DNA from: Paracoccaceae bacterium
GTDB lineage: Bacteria; Pseudomonadota; Alphaproteobacteria; Rhodobacterales; Rhodobacteraceae
Assembly (NCBI GenBank): GCA_016124615.1
Contig: WGNF01000013.1
Span: forward strand, 1-54,125
Direction of reading: 5' to 3'
Length of the DNA: 54,125 nucleotides
Shown: positions 7,342 to 14,293 of the stretch, piece by piece
How the letters are laid out: every line of letters starts with the position of its first letter
Numbering within the stretch: position 1 is the first letter of the stretch
Made by a program: the position numbers and the translations under genes
The notes under the pieces: generated by a model
Told to the model about the DNA's origin: nothing
Databases searched by the model: none
What the model saw: the letters and a program-made list of their open reading frames with translations, nothing else

Positions 7342-7833
7342 ATGACGCTTTCCTTTGGCCTTCCGACCACCATCGACATGAACGGCACGCTGTCGCCAAG
7401 CGGATCGGCCCCGCTTCTTGGCTTCGGCACCGGCACCTCGACGCCAAGCGGCGATCCGAGTTTCTGGACCTCGCTTAATGGCCTCTTCAGTCTCGGCTCA
7501 CCGGCGCCGGTCAATCAAGGCGCGCTGGCCTTGTCTGGCCCGCTCGGCGGCGCGGCGCAATATGCCACGCCCGCCTCAGTCGCCGGGGCGCAGGCGGCAC
7601 AGAACGCCTCGCAACAGTCGAGCGGCTCCACCTCGTTCCTCTACAGCCTCGGTGCGCTCGCCACCTCGATCCTCGCCCCGGCGCAACAGAACACGCCTTC
7701 GACCCCGACCACCGGCACCATCCCGGCCAGCTATTACACCACGCCCGCCGCCAGCACTGGCGGAATCAACATCATGGAACTGGTGCTGATCGCCGCCGTT
7801 GCCTTCGGCGTCTATGAGATGGCGAAACGCTGA
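7342..7833 (+). CDS. Provirus membrane-anchored virion protein, 163 aa
   Basis: Low-complexity Ser/Thr/Gly/Pro/Ala-rich protein with a single C-terminal transmembrane helix, IMELVLIAAVAFGVYEMAKR. The first two-thirds has no recognisable fold. The GC-rich hairpin before it (7280-7300) lacks a T-run, so transcription from the capsid gene probably continues. Stop and next start overlap (TGATG). The topology suggests a protein anchored in the viral membrane reaching toward the capsid; no homologue is recognised. Confidence 0.65.
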   Translation: MTLSFGLPTTIDMNGTLSPSGSAPLLGFGTGTSTPSGDPSFWTSLNGLFSLGSPAPVNQGALALSGPLGGAAQYATPASVAGAQAAQNASQQSSGSTSFLYSLGALATSILAPAQQNTPSTPTTGTIPASYYTTPAASTGGINIMELVLIAAVAFGVYEMAKR

Positions 7834-8039
7834 TGACGCTGCCTCCGCTCTCGTTGCAACTGTCCTCCGGCCCGGCGATTTCCGGCGGCAACCCGACCAC
7901 CGGCCCGGCCTCGGATGGAACCTTCGCGCCGGTCTTCGGCGGCGCGCAGGGTGTCACCCAAAGCCTGATTTCCATGCTGCCCGTTCTGGGCGCGCTGGCG
8001 GTCGGGGCTTGGGTGGTGCTGCACCACGGGAGGCACTGA
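7833..8039 (+). CDS. Small provirus membrane protein, 68 aa
   Basis: A 68-residue protein with a polar Gly/Ser/Thr-rich N-terminus and one transmembrane helix near the C-terminus (SMLPVLGALAVGAWVVLHH). The same layout recurs in the proteins at 7342, 8039 and 8410, suggesting a set of membrane-associated structural proteins. It overlaps both neighbours by single bases, so translation is coupled. Confidence 0.65.
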   Translation: MTLPPLSLQLSSGPAISGGNPTTGPASDGTFAPVFGGAQGVTQSLISMLPVLGALAVGAWVVLHHGRH

Positions 8040-8413
8040 TGGGCCTCTTTGGCGGCGGTAACTCGTCCACCCTGCAAACCTCGAACACCACCAACAGCGA
8101 CCAGCGCCAAGCGGTGCAGGGCGGGCAGGCGAACAACGCAGGCGGCGGCGCGGTGGCGACCGATGGCGGCATTGCGGTCACCACGAACGGCAATGTGAAG
8201 CTGATCGAAACGCCGGGCGCCGCCTTCGATCTGGCGCAACAGAGCCTGACGACACTGGCGCAGGCGCTGAACACGACGCAGGCCAATTCGGCGGCGGTGC
8301 TGGCGCAGACGCAGACGGCGGCGCAGGGCGCCACCTCGTCTCTCTCCACCAAGCTCATTCAATTCGGCATCCCGGCGGTGGTGCTGATCTATTGGTTGAA
8401 AGGCTCGAAATGA
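8039..8413 (+). CDS. Provirus protein with C-terminal membrane helix, 124 aa
   Basis: Start at the ATG at 8039 (MGLFGGGNSS), which overlaps the previous stop; the open frame extends upstream but the coupled start is preferred. The middle is Gln/Ala/Thr-rich and probably a long helix or coiled coil (AAFDLAQQSLTTLAQALNTT). The C-terminus has a hydrophobic helix, IQFGIPAVVLIYWLKGSK. Likely a membrane-anchored, elongated virion component. Function unknown. Confidence 0.65.
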   Translation: MGLFGGGNSSTLQTSNTTNSDQRQAVQGGQANNAGGGAVATDGGIAVTTNGNVKLIETPGAAFDLAQQSLTTLAQALNTTQANSAAVLAQTQTAAQGATSSLSTKLIQFGIPAVVLIYWLKGSK

Positions 8414-8631
8414 CCACCACGACGCAAGCGACGGTGCTGAGCCAAGCGCAACAGTTCCTCAACGCGGCGGCGCAGGCGGCGGGTATGGACCTGCCGTTCC
8501 CGACCACGACGCAGGTGGACAGCTATGCGCCGCTGCCCGACAGCCTGCCGCCCGCCTCGCAACCGGCCTCGCAAAACAACATCGTGCTGATGGTGTTGGC
8601 GGCGCTCCTGATCGGGAAATATGTGCTGTGA
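8410..8631 (+). CDS. Small provirus membrane protein, 73 aa
   Basis: A 73-residue protein starting MTTTTQATVLSQAQQFLNAA, with a Pro-rich centre and a C-terminal transmembrane helix NIVLMVLAALLIGKYVL. The ATG overlaps the previous gene by ATGA, and the stop overlaps the next gene's GTG. Part of the translationally coupled structural cluster; no recognised family. Confidence 0.65.
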   Translation: MTTTTQATVLSQAQQFLNAAAQAAGMDLPFPTTTQVDSYAPLPDSLPPASQPASQNNIVLMVLAALLIGKYVL

Positions 8632-9227
8632 GCAACCAAGTCTCCTATGCCGAACGGTCATTTACGCTGGCGGCAGGCTCGACCCTGAAATACCCCCGGC
8701 AAGCGACCTTCATCGACTGCCTGGCATCCTCTGCCGCGTTCAAGATCAAGCTCGACAACAGCCCGGAAAGCGACTTCAACGCCGGGCTGCAATTCGAGCC
8801 CATCGGCGGGTTTCAGGATGTGGAAATCCGCAACCCGAACGCGGTGCCGATCACCCTGACGCTCGGCTTCGGCATCGGCAACATGCGCGACAACCGCGTC
8901 ACCCTGAACGCCGGGCAAACCCTGCCGGTGCGGCAGGGCTCGCCGGACGTGTTCAACACCCTGCATTATATCTCAGTGCCGGTGTCAAGCGCGATCCTTT
9001 TGCGCGCCGCAAATCCGCTGCGGGCCGATATTACCATCTGGGCCGCTGATGGGAATGCGGGACTGCTCTACATTACCTCGGGTGCCGCGCTCGACCAGAA
9101 CTATGGGATCATCCTCAACCCCGGTCAGTCGCTCACACTCACCAATGCGGCCGACATTTATGCCTTCAACGCCTCTCCGACCAATACGGCAGCCTGCCGG
9201 GTCTTCGAAAATGCGTGGTCGGCATGA
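8628..9227 (+). CDS. Beta-rich provirus protein, candidate vertex (penton/spike) component
   Basis: A 199-residue protein starting at a GTG that overlaps the previous stop. It is rich in short beta-strand patterns (RSFTLAAGSTLKYP, VEIRNPNAVPITLTLGFGIG, LNPGQSLTLTNAADIYAF) with no membrane segment, and it looks internally repetitive around the NAGQTLPV and NPGQSLTL turns. Such a protein, placed downstream of the capsid gene in a tailless phage, is a reasonable candidate for the single-jelly-roll penton or receptor-binding spike. This is inference from composition and position. Confidence 0.6.
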   Translation: MSNQVSYAERSFTLAAGSTLKYPRQATFIDCLASSAAFKIKLDNSPESDFNAGLQFEPIGGFQDVEIRNPNAVPITLTLGFGIGNMRDNRVTLNAGQTLPVRQGSPDVFNTLHYISVPVSSAILLRAANPLRADITIWAADGNAGLLYITSGAALDQNYGIILNPGQSLTLTNAADIYAFNASPTNTAACRVFENAWSA

Positions 9228-9535
9228 CGATCCTTAATCCCCCGCCATTGACCTCGGTAAAGGTTGGCGCCCTGATCGCCGGGATCGCAGCCTATTCAGT
9301 CGGCGCCCATGCCCATCTGATCCTGACCACGCCCAACGTGCCGCTGGCGGCGGGGCAGGTGGTAGCCGGGTCCGGCCTGCATTCGGTCGGCATGTATGGC
9401 ACCCCGGCCAGCAACACCGGCGCCGGGTCTTCGGCGGGCACGGTTGCCATGTCGGGAACGTGGCGGGCGCTGCATGACGTTCTGGGCGTTACCGGCGTCT
9501 ACGCCCCGGCCGCCATCTTCGTGAGGATCGCATGA
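9224..9535 (+). CDS. Hypothetical provirus protein, 103 aa
   Basis: Starts at the ATG at 9224, overlapping the previous stop. The protein is small, Gly/Ala/Val-rich and alternating hydrophobic (VKVGALIAGIAAYSVGAHAH, LAAGQVVAGSGLHSVGMYGT), more like a compact beta protein than a typical membrane helix. It could be another vertex-associated component with its neighbour. Not recognised. It overlaps the next gene by ATGA. Confidence 0.6.
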   Translation: MTILNPPPLTSVKVGALIAGIAAYSVGAHAHLILTTPNVPLAAGQVVAGSGLHSVGMYGTPASNTGAGSSAGTVAMSGTWRALHDVLGVTGVYAPAAIFVRIA

Positions 9536-9774
9536 CCGACCAGACCGACGCCCCGGCGCCTGCCTTTCCGGCCTTCCGCGCCCCGGCCTATGCCGACGCG
9601 GGCGGCGCGCGGATCAATCTCGAAATTGAGCACCCCGTCTTCGGCTGGATACCGTTCACCCTCGATCCGGCCGACACCGGCGCCGACTTCGACACCGCCG
9701 CGATGGCGGCGGCGGTCACGGCGGCGGGGGGGATTGCCGCCTATGTCGCGCCTCCGCCCCCGGCCGCGCCATGA
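9532..9774 (+). CDS. Small hypothetical provirus protein, 80 aa
   Basis: An 80-residue protein: Pro/Ala-rich N-terminus, a central segment RINLEIEHPVFGWIPFTLDP, then a short helix and a proline tail. The central segment resembles the short domain found in small phage tail-fibre-associated proteins, but the match is too short to name. It overlaps both neighbours by ATGA. A host-recognition accessory role is possible. Confidence 0.55.
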   Translation: MTDQTDAPAPAFPAFRAPAYADAGGARINLEIEHPVFGWIPFTLDPADTGADFDTAAMAAAVTAAGGIAAYVAPPPPAAP

Positions 9775-10574
9775 GCGATGCGCGCGCCATCGGTGCGGTG
9801 CTGCTGATGGGTGGCGCCGGGGTGCTGGGTCTTCTCTGGTGGCGCCAGCGCCGCCGCCTTGGCCTGCCGATGACCGCGCCCTCTACGGCCGTGGATTTCA
9901 TCGGGCAGGCCAAGGCGGCCGCGCTGGCGCCACCGGTGGCGGCCCCGGCGGCCGCCTCGAACCCGCTTGCCAGCCTGTTGCCGACGCTGGTCGCTGGCCT
10001 CGGGACGCTCTTCGGCGCGGTCACCGGCGCCGCGGCGAGTGGCGCCACCTCGACCAGCCCGGCCGCCCCGGCATCGGGCGCAACCGCCGATCCCTTCGGC
10101 CTCTCGCTAGGAACCCTCATGTCGCAACCTTCCGCCAACAGTGCGCAACCGACCAACATCGGCTTGCAGCTTAAATCCGACCTGATGACGACTTTCGGGC
10201 TGACCTCGGCGCAGGCGGCAGGCGTGGTCGGCAACCTCTCCTATGAGAGCGGTGGCTTCAACACCTTGCAGGAGGTTTCGCCGCTGAGCGGGCAGGGCGG
10301 CTATGGCTATGCACAATGGACCGGCTCCCGGCGCACCGCCTTCCTTGCCTACTGCGCCGCCAACAATCTGGCGCCAAGCTCCTACGCCGCTAATTGGGGC
10401 TTCCTGAGCCAAGAACTTCAGACCACCCAAGCCTATGTGCTGCCCAAGCTGCAAGCGCAGACCACGGCAGATGGGGCAACCACGGTGTTCGAAGACTATT
10501 ACGAACGGCCGGCCGCCCCTGCCGCCAGCCTGTCGGCGCGGGTCAACATCGCCAATCAATACGCGGGGGCCTGA
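9771..10574 (+). CDS. Membrane-anchored virion lysozyme-like protein
   Basis: A 267-residue protein. Residues about 5-25 form a transmembrane helix (AVLLMGGAGVLGLLWW) followed by basic residues; about 30-130 are a low-complexity Ala/Pro linker with a hydrophobic stretch; about 135-262 resemble the phage tail lysozyme domain: GLTSAQAAGVVGNLSYESGG with a candidate catalytic Glu in YESGG, then GYGYAQWTGSRR. In membrane phages such enzymes are virion-bound and open the peptidoglycan during entry; release of progeny is an alternative role. A membrane-anchored hydrolase fits a phage with an internal lipid layer. Confidence 0.75.
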   Translation: MSDARAIGAVLLMGGAGVLGLLWWRQRRRLGLPMTAPSTAVDFIGQAKAAALAPPVAAPAAASNPLASLLPTLVAGLGTLFGAVTGAAASGATSTSPAAPASGATADPFGLSLGTLMSQPSANSAQPTNIGLQLKSDLMTTFGLTSAQAAGVVGNLSYESGGFNTLQEVSPLSGQGGYGYAQWTGSRRTAFLAYCAANNLAPSSYAANWGFLSQELQTTQAYVLPKLQAQTTADGATTVFEDYYERPAAPAASLSARVNIANQYAGA

Positions 10575-10575
10575 C

Positions 10576-10782
10576 ATGCCGCTGCTCGTTGAAATCGTGC
10601 CCTATGTGTTCTGGGGCGGCATGGGCCTTCTCGGCCTGAACGCGATCAAATCGACCGATCAGGCGGTGACCGACGCAGGCACCGCGGCGACCAAGGCGCA
10701 GGGCTTGGGCAAGCTCGCACTGATCGGCGGCGGCCTCTATGTCGCCTACCGGGTGATGCAAAAGCGGGGGCTGGCGAAGTGA
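10576..10782 (+). CDS. Small provirus membrane protein, 68 aa
   Basis: A 68-residue protein with two hydrophobic segments: PLLVEIVPYVFWGGMGLLGL near the N-terminus and GKLALIGGGLYVAYRVM near the C-terminus, separated by a small helical linker. It lies one base after the lysozyme-like gene and overlaps the next gene by GTGA. Probably a two-span protein of the viral or host membrane. Not recognised. Confidence 0.6.
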   Translation: MPLLVEIVPYVFWGGMGLLGLNAIKSTDQAVTDAGTAATKAQGLGKLALIGGGLYVAYRVMQKRGLAK

Positions 10783-10955
10783 GCATAAGCCCGACTGACA
10801 TCCTCACCGCAATCGGGACGCTGGCGAATATCGGCCTCCTCAGTGGCATTTTCCTGAAGCTCGGCGGCTTCGGGCAAAGCATTGTCGACATTCTCCGCCG
10901 ATTGGAAAAGATCGAACAGAAACAGGAGGAAACCCACCAATGTTCGCCAAGATGA
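10779..10955 (+). CDS. Small provirus protein, 58 aa
   Basis: Starts at a GTG overlapping the previous stop. It has a short hydrophobic segment (ILTAIGTLANIGLLSGIFLK) and then a charged helix ending ILRRLEKIEQKQEETHQ, the layout of small spanin- or holin-partner-like proteins. Its end overlaps the next gene by 16 bases, and the AGGAGG-like site within it (CAGGAGGAAACC) serves that gene. Function unknown. Confidence 0.55.
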   Translation: MSISPTDILTAIGTLANIGLLSGIFLKLGGFGQSIVDILRRLEKIEQKQEETHQCSPR

Positions 10956-11176
10956 TCTTCTCTGCCCTGATGACGCAATCTGTGTTCATCGCTGTCGTTC
11001 GCCATTGCCTGACCGCCTTCGGCGCGGTGCTGGTGACCAATTACGGCTGGTCCAACGATACCTGGACGACTGTCACCGGGGTCGCAATGACCTTGGCCGG
11101 TCTCGGCTGGTCGGCGATGAACAAACAGCTGAACCCCGGCGCCGCTGCTGCCCCCGTGCCTCCCTCGGGGGGCTGA
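10940..11176 (+). CDS. Holin-like small membrane protein, 78 aa
   Basis: A 78-residue protein with two predicted transmembrane helices: about residues 12-33 (SVFIAVVRHCLTAFGAVLVT) and about 42-58 (WTTVTGVAMTLAGLGWSAMN), with a Pro/Ala tail. It has a strong ribosome-binding site (CAGGAGGAAACCCACCA). Length, two-span topology and position at the end of the structural/lysis cluster suggest a holin, but no family motif proves it. A terminator follows. Confidence 0.6.
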   Translation: MFAKMIFSALMTQSVFIAVVRHCLTAFGAVLVTNYGWSNDTWTTVTGVAMTLAGLGWSAMNKQLNPGAAAAPVPPSGG

Positions 11177-11225
11177 CCGCAGGCGATCCGGCCGCGCGGG
11201 GTCTCCTTTCCCCCGCGCTGACCCT

Positions 11226-11253
11226 CCCCGGACCCAAGCCGGGGGGGGTTTTT
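11226..11253 (+). terminator. Intrinsic terminator of the provirus late operon
   Basis: CCCCGG (11226-11231) pairs with CCGGGG (11239-11244) with extra G residues, then TTTTT. It ends the long rightward structural operon that begins near 4329. Confidence 0.85.
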
Positions 11254-11308
11254 CGTTGCCTTGGCCCGCCTTGCGCTTCTATCCTCGCCGCGCAATCTGG
11301 GGGAAGAT

Positions 11309-11656
11309 ATGAAAATCGCCAATATCGCTTTGATTTCCGTTGCCTGCGCCGCGATCCTGTCGGGATGCTCGACGCAAACCGCGCCTGTGCCAGACCCGAA
11401 CTACGTCTCGCCCGCGACCTATGACGGCTACAACTGTCGCCAGATCAAGGCGGAACAGGCGCTGGTTGGCTCGAAAATCGCACAAGCCTCGCAGTCCGGC
11501 GCGCAGAACCAAATCCTCAACACGGCGCTTCAAGCCTTCGCGATTTCCAACGGCTATGGCTGGCAACAGGATCAGTCCGACAATGGCCTGACCCGGCTGC
11601 GGAACGAGCAAGATGTGCTGGACGAGACGGCGATCAAGCATCAGTGCATCAGCTGA
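11309..11656 (+). CDS. Small provirus lipoprotein, 115 aa
   Basis: Starts at the ATG at 11309 behind GGGGGAAG. The N-terminus is a lipoprotein signal (MKIANIALISVACAAILSGC), with the acylated Cys at residue 20. The mature part holds NCRQIKAEQALVGSKIAQA, a region of small residues, and two further cysteines. It lies after the late terminator and so has its own promoter or read-through, and it converges with the next gene. Lysogen-expressed lipoproteins can alter the host surface (superinfection exclusion) or act in lysis; which applies here is unknown. Confidence 0.75.
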   Translation: MKIANIALISVACAAILSGCSTQTAPVPDPNYVSPATYDGYNCRQIKAEQALVGSKIAQASQSGAQNQILNTALQAFAISNGYGWQQDQSDNGLTRLRNEQDVLDETAIKHQCIS

Positions 11657-11659
11657 CCG

Positions 11660-12115
11660 TCACGGCGGGGTGCGGTAGGCCGCCGTCACGATCCGGCTCA
11701 CGGTGCGGCTGCTGATCCCGATCCGGGCGCCAATGGCGCCATTGGTATGCCCGAGGGCGGCGAGCCGGATCACCTCGCGATCGCGCAGCGCCCGCGCGCC
11801 CTTCGACTGCCCCCGGCGGGCGGCATCGCGCCAATAGGCCACCGTTGCCTCAGGCGAGCCATGCCGCCGCGCCACGCGGGCCACCGCCAGACCGGGGGCG
11901 ATGCCGCTGCGTTCCAGCGCCAGCGCCTCGACCCCGGCAGCGCGCAGATCCCGAAACAGGGTCGCAAGGCCACTGGCGCGGCGTCCCTCGTCCTCGGCGG
12001 CATGAACCTTGCGGCGTAACAGGGCGGTGACGCGCTCCAGATCGCTGAGCGTCCGGCGCAGGATGAAATCGGCACCTTTGGCTGGGTCTTGGTCGGACGA
12101 TTCGGGGATAGACAT
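11660..12115 (-). CDS. Provirus DNA-binding protein with C-terminal helix-turn-helix
   Basis: The only reverse-strand gene of the provirus. I use the ATG at 12115 (MSIPESSDQD), with AGAGGA 9 bases upstream; the ATG at 12124 has poor spacing. It has a helical N-terminal half (LERVTALLRRKVHAAEDEGR), a second helical region with ARVARRHGSPEATVAYWRDA (itself helix-turn-helix-like), and a clear C-terminal helix-turn-helix, RLAALGHTNGAIGARIGISS. It reads leftward from near attR. Candidate roles are lysogeny control, excision control together with XerCD, or DNA recognition during packaging. Confidence 0.7.
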   Translation of the reverse strand: MSIPESSDQDPAKGADFILRRTLSDLERVTALLRRKVHAAEDEGRRASGLATLFRDLRAAGVEALALERSGIAPGLAVARVARRHGSPEATVAYWRDAARRGQSKGARALRDREVIRLAALGHTNGAIGARIGISSRTVSRIVTAAYRTPP

Positions 12116-12209
12116 GCTGGACATTCCTCTCTGTGACACTTCGGCCGAGGGGTTAGGCAAAATAGCTGTTGATTTTGTGTCATCATTGCGGCAAAACGGA
12201 CGGACCACA

Positions 12210-12237
12210 GAAACGCATAACATATCTTATGTAATAT
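12210..12237 (+). other. attR: attR: dif-like XerC/XerD recombination site
   Basis: XerC arm GAAACGCATAA, centre CATATC, XerD arm TTATGTAATAT. The core at 12214-12231 is identical to that at 2309-2326. Joining the XerC arm of the left site to the XerD arm of this one gives the inferred pre-integration replicon site, which is closer to canonical dif than either hybrid. The last three bases of the arm are also the first three bases of the IS1595 target duplication, so the insertion left the arm intact. Confidence 0.8.
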
Positions 12238-12305
12238 ATGGTGGCGATGTTACACTTGACATACCTAGCCGCAAAGCCTAGATTGAGGCCATAGGAGATA
12301 CCGCC

Positions 12306-13208
12306 ATGGCCCGTTCCGTTCTCAACGCCCCGCAGTTCCAGACCGAAGCGCAAGCTTTCGAATACGTCGAAACGCGGCTTTGGCCGAACGGCCCGGTATG
12401 CCCGCATTGCGGTGAGGCTGATCGCGTCGGGCGCCTCAACGGAAAGACCACCCGCCTTGGTCTGTGCAAGTGCTACGCCTGCAAGAAACACTTCACCGTG
12501 CGCGTCGGAACCATATTTGAAAGCAGCCACCTTCCGCTGCATCTTTGGCTGCAAGTGATCCACCTGTTTTGCACCAGCAAGAAAGGCATTAGCACCCGTC
12601 AAATTCAGCGGATGCTTGAATGCAGCATGAAGACCGCGTGGTTCCTTGGGCATCGTATCCGTGAAGCGATGGCGTCGAATGATCTTGGCCCGCTTGGCGG
12701 CGCTGGCGTCTCGGTTGAGGTTGATGAAACCTATATCACCAAATCGCCGAAGACCCGTCGCCAACCGGGCGAACGCACCAGCACCCAAATCCTGAGCCTT
12801 ATCGAGCGTGGCGGCAAGCAACGGTCTGTGTTCCTTGACCATCGCACTATCCGCAATGCACTGCATGAGCATCTGGACAAGGAAAGCCGCCTGCTGACTG
12901 ATGGGCATACCGCCTACGTGAAGTTCATGCCCTTGGGACAACACGAAAGCGTTGACCACTCCAAGCGCGAATACGTTCGGGGCGATGTTCACGTTAACAC
13001 CCTTGAAGGCTTCTTTTCGGTGTTCAAGCGCGGACTGATTGGAGTTTACCAGCACATGGACAAGAAGCACCTGCAACGCTATCTGGCGGAATTTGACTTC
13101 CGCCAAAACACTCGCGAGAAGCTTGGCATCAACGACACCATGCGCGCAGATATCGCGCTGCAAGGCGTCGTCGGCAAGCGCCTGACCTATCAAACGGCTC
13201 GTGTCTGA
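12306..13208 (+). CDS. IS1595-family transposase
   Basis: A 300-residue ISXO2-like DDE transposase. The N-terminal zinc ribbon has CPHC (near residue 32) and CYAC (near residue 57). The catalytic core includes VEVDETYI (first Asp), TDGHTAY (second Asp) and HVNTLEGFFSVFKRGL (third acidic-position region, with the family's NTLEG motif). The length fits the family. The start behind AGGAGATACCGCC is well supported. It catalyses cut-and-paste transposition of the element at 12243-14369. Confidence 0.93.
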   Translation: MARSVLNAPQFQTEAQAFEYVETRLWPNGPVCPHCGEADRVGRLNGKTTRLGLCKCYACKKHFTVRVGTIFESSHLPLHLWLQVIHLFCTSKKGISTRQIQRMLECSMKTAWFLGHRIREAMASNDLGPLGGAGVSVEVDETYITKSPKTRRQPGERTSTQILSLIERGGKQRSVFLDHRTIRNALHEHLDKESRLLTDGHTAYVKFMPLGQHESVDHSKREYVRGDVHVNTLEGFFSVFKRGLIGVYQHMDKKHLQRYLAEFDFRQNTREKLGINDTMRADIALQGVVGKRLTYQTARV

Positions 13209-13216
13209 GAGGAAGC

Positions 13217-13381
13217 ATGGAAAAGAAAGCGCGGCCCAAGGAAGGGTTAAAGGGAAAACATAAGCTAACTGATGAAGAACGCCTCGCGCGCTTTCAAGAG
13301 ACAGCGCGCGAGGTAGAAGCATCGGAAAGTGAAGAGTCTTTTGATGAGGCGTTTACGGCGATAGCGCACGGAACCAAATAG
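13217..13381 (+). CDS. Small IS1595-associated protein, 54 aa
   Basis: Starts at the ATG at 13217, eight bases after the transposase stop, behind GAGAGGAAGC. The protein is highly charged (MEKKARPKEGLKGKHKLTDE, then ERLARFQETAREVEASESEE) and helical. Similar short charged genes are known directly downstream of IS1595-family transposases; a role in transposition or its control is assumed but not established. The inverted repeats enclose it. Confidence 0.7.
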   Translation: MEKKARPKEGLKGKHKLTDEERLARFQETAREVEASESEESFDEAFTAIAHGTK

Positions 13382-13450
13382 CTATAATCAACGAAGGCAA
13401 ATTTAACCAAACCTATACCGGCTAAGATCGCAAACTAGGAACGGAAGAGA

Positions 13451-14293
13451 TCACCACACCTCCAAGCTCAGCCTAAGCAACAATATTCGACGCGAAGTTG
13501 GGGCCGCGTAGATAGCCGGATCAATCATTTTTTTATATTCTCCAATAAATTTGCAATCAGTTAGAGACCTTCTTGCAATAAATGCGCAGTGATCTGCCAT
13601 TTGCATGATTGGGGAACTTCTCTTGACAGAAAAGTTTATTGAATCGACTATTGATCTCGTCATAAACACATTCGTGTTTTCGTGCGTATATCCGCGTCCA
13701 TCTGTTTGCGGAGACGCATGGAATAACTGAAGTGCCTTTTTGACGACCGGAGTGTCCTCAGCGGTCACCATCGCTATCTGACCGGTGCAATGCTCTTCCA
13801 TCCACCAATCGACATCTTGCATTGCCAGATTAAACGCAATGGCGTGAGAGATAGACATTTTCGCCGCATCGGATGTCCCGTCACGGAACGCAATCTTCCC
13901 CTTATCCAGAATCCCAATGCAAATTGGAATCGCTAGCAGATCAGGGGCTTGCGCAAGTTGCCTAAATATACGCATTCTTTCTTGCAGCGAAAAGGTCTCT
14001 CTTGGGAAGAGCCCGCATCCGTGCCATACGTCTTTTGCATGGAATATAAAATGCCCGTCTCTTTCGTGAGAATAGTTGTCAAATATACCCTCGGCTAGTA
14101 CGTCATAATAATTCACTATATCGTGCCAGTGGCGATCAGGGTTTGTGATTGCAGCGGCAACTACCAAGTACGGCTCAACGCCGTTCTGGGAAATGCCTGC
14201 TTCATCTAGATAGACGTGGCGCACAATCCCTCCGGATGGAAGCGGGCCGCCTCCGAGCGACCGACCGCGAACGAATCTTTCGATATCACTCAT
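13451..14293 (-). CDS. DUF3800 protein, passenger gene of the IS1595 element
   Basis: A 280-residue protein with the DUF3800 signature near the N-terminus (HVYLDEAGIS), a central FHAKDVWHGCG, and near the C-terminus the acidic/His segment SPIMQMADHCAFIARR. DUF3800 proteins are thought to have an RNase H-like nuclease fold and often occur near mobile elements and defence genes; the activity is not proven. Base composition is clearly more AT-rich than the surroundings, consistent with foreign origin. It runs opposite to the transposase and lies wholly inside the inverted repeats. Confidence 0.8.
   Translation of the reverse strand: MSDIERFVRGRSLGGGPLPSGGIVRHVYLDEAGISQNGVEPYLVVAAAITNPDRHWHDIVNYYDVLAEGIFDNYSHERDGHFIFHAKDVWHGCGLFPRETFSLQERMRIFRQLAQAPDLLAIPICIGILDKGKIAFRDGTSDAAKMSISHAIAFNLAMQDVDWWMEEHCTGQIAMVTAEDTPVVKKALQLFHASPQTDGRGYTHENTNVFMTRSIVDSINFSVKRSSPIMQMADHCAFIARRSLTDCKFIGEYKKMIDPAIYAAPTSRRILLLRLSLEVW

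Larger units (their letters stand above)
2316..12220 (+). mobile_element. Integrated tailless double-jelly-roll (corticovirus-like) phage, about 9.9 kb
   Basis: The boundaries are the two dif-like sites; centre-to-centre distance is 9905 bp, close to the PM2 genome (about 10.1 kb, known). Contents in order: replication protein, small XRE repressor-like protein, iterons, small early genes including a zinc-ribbon protein, packaging ATPase, two tiny membrane proteins, major capsid protein of PM2 P2 size, a tightly coupled run of small membrane and beta-rich proteins, lysozyme-like protein, lipoprotein, and a reverse-strand helix-turn-helix gene. No tail, portal, large terminase or integrase gene is present. 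All frames look intact, so the provirus may be inducible. Placing it in or near the Corticoviridae rests on capsid length and gene layout read by eye. Confidence 0.75.
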
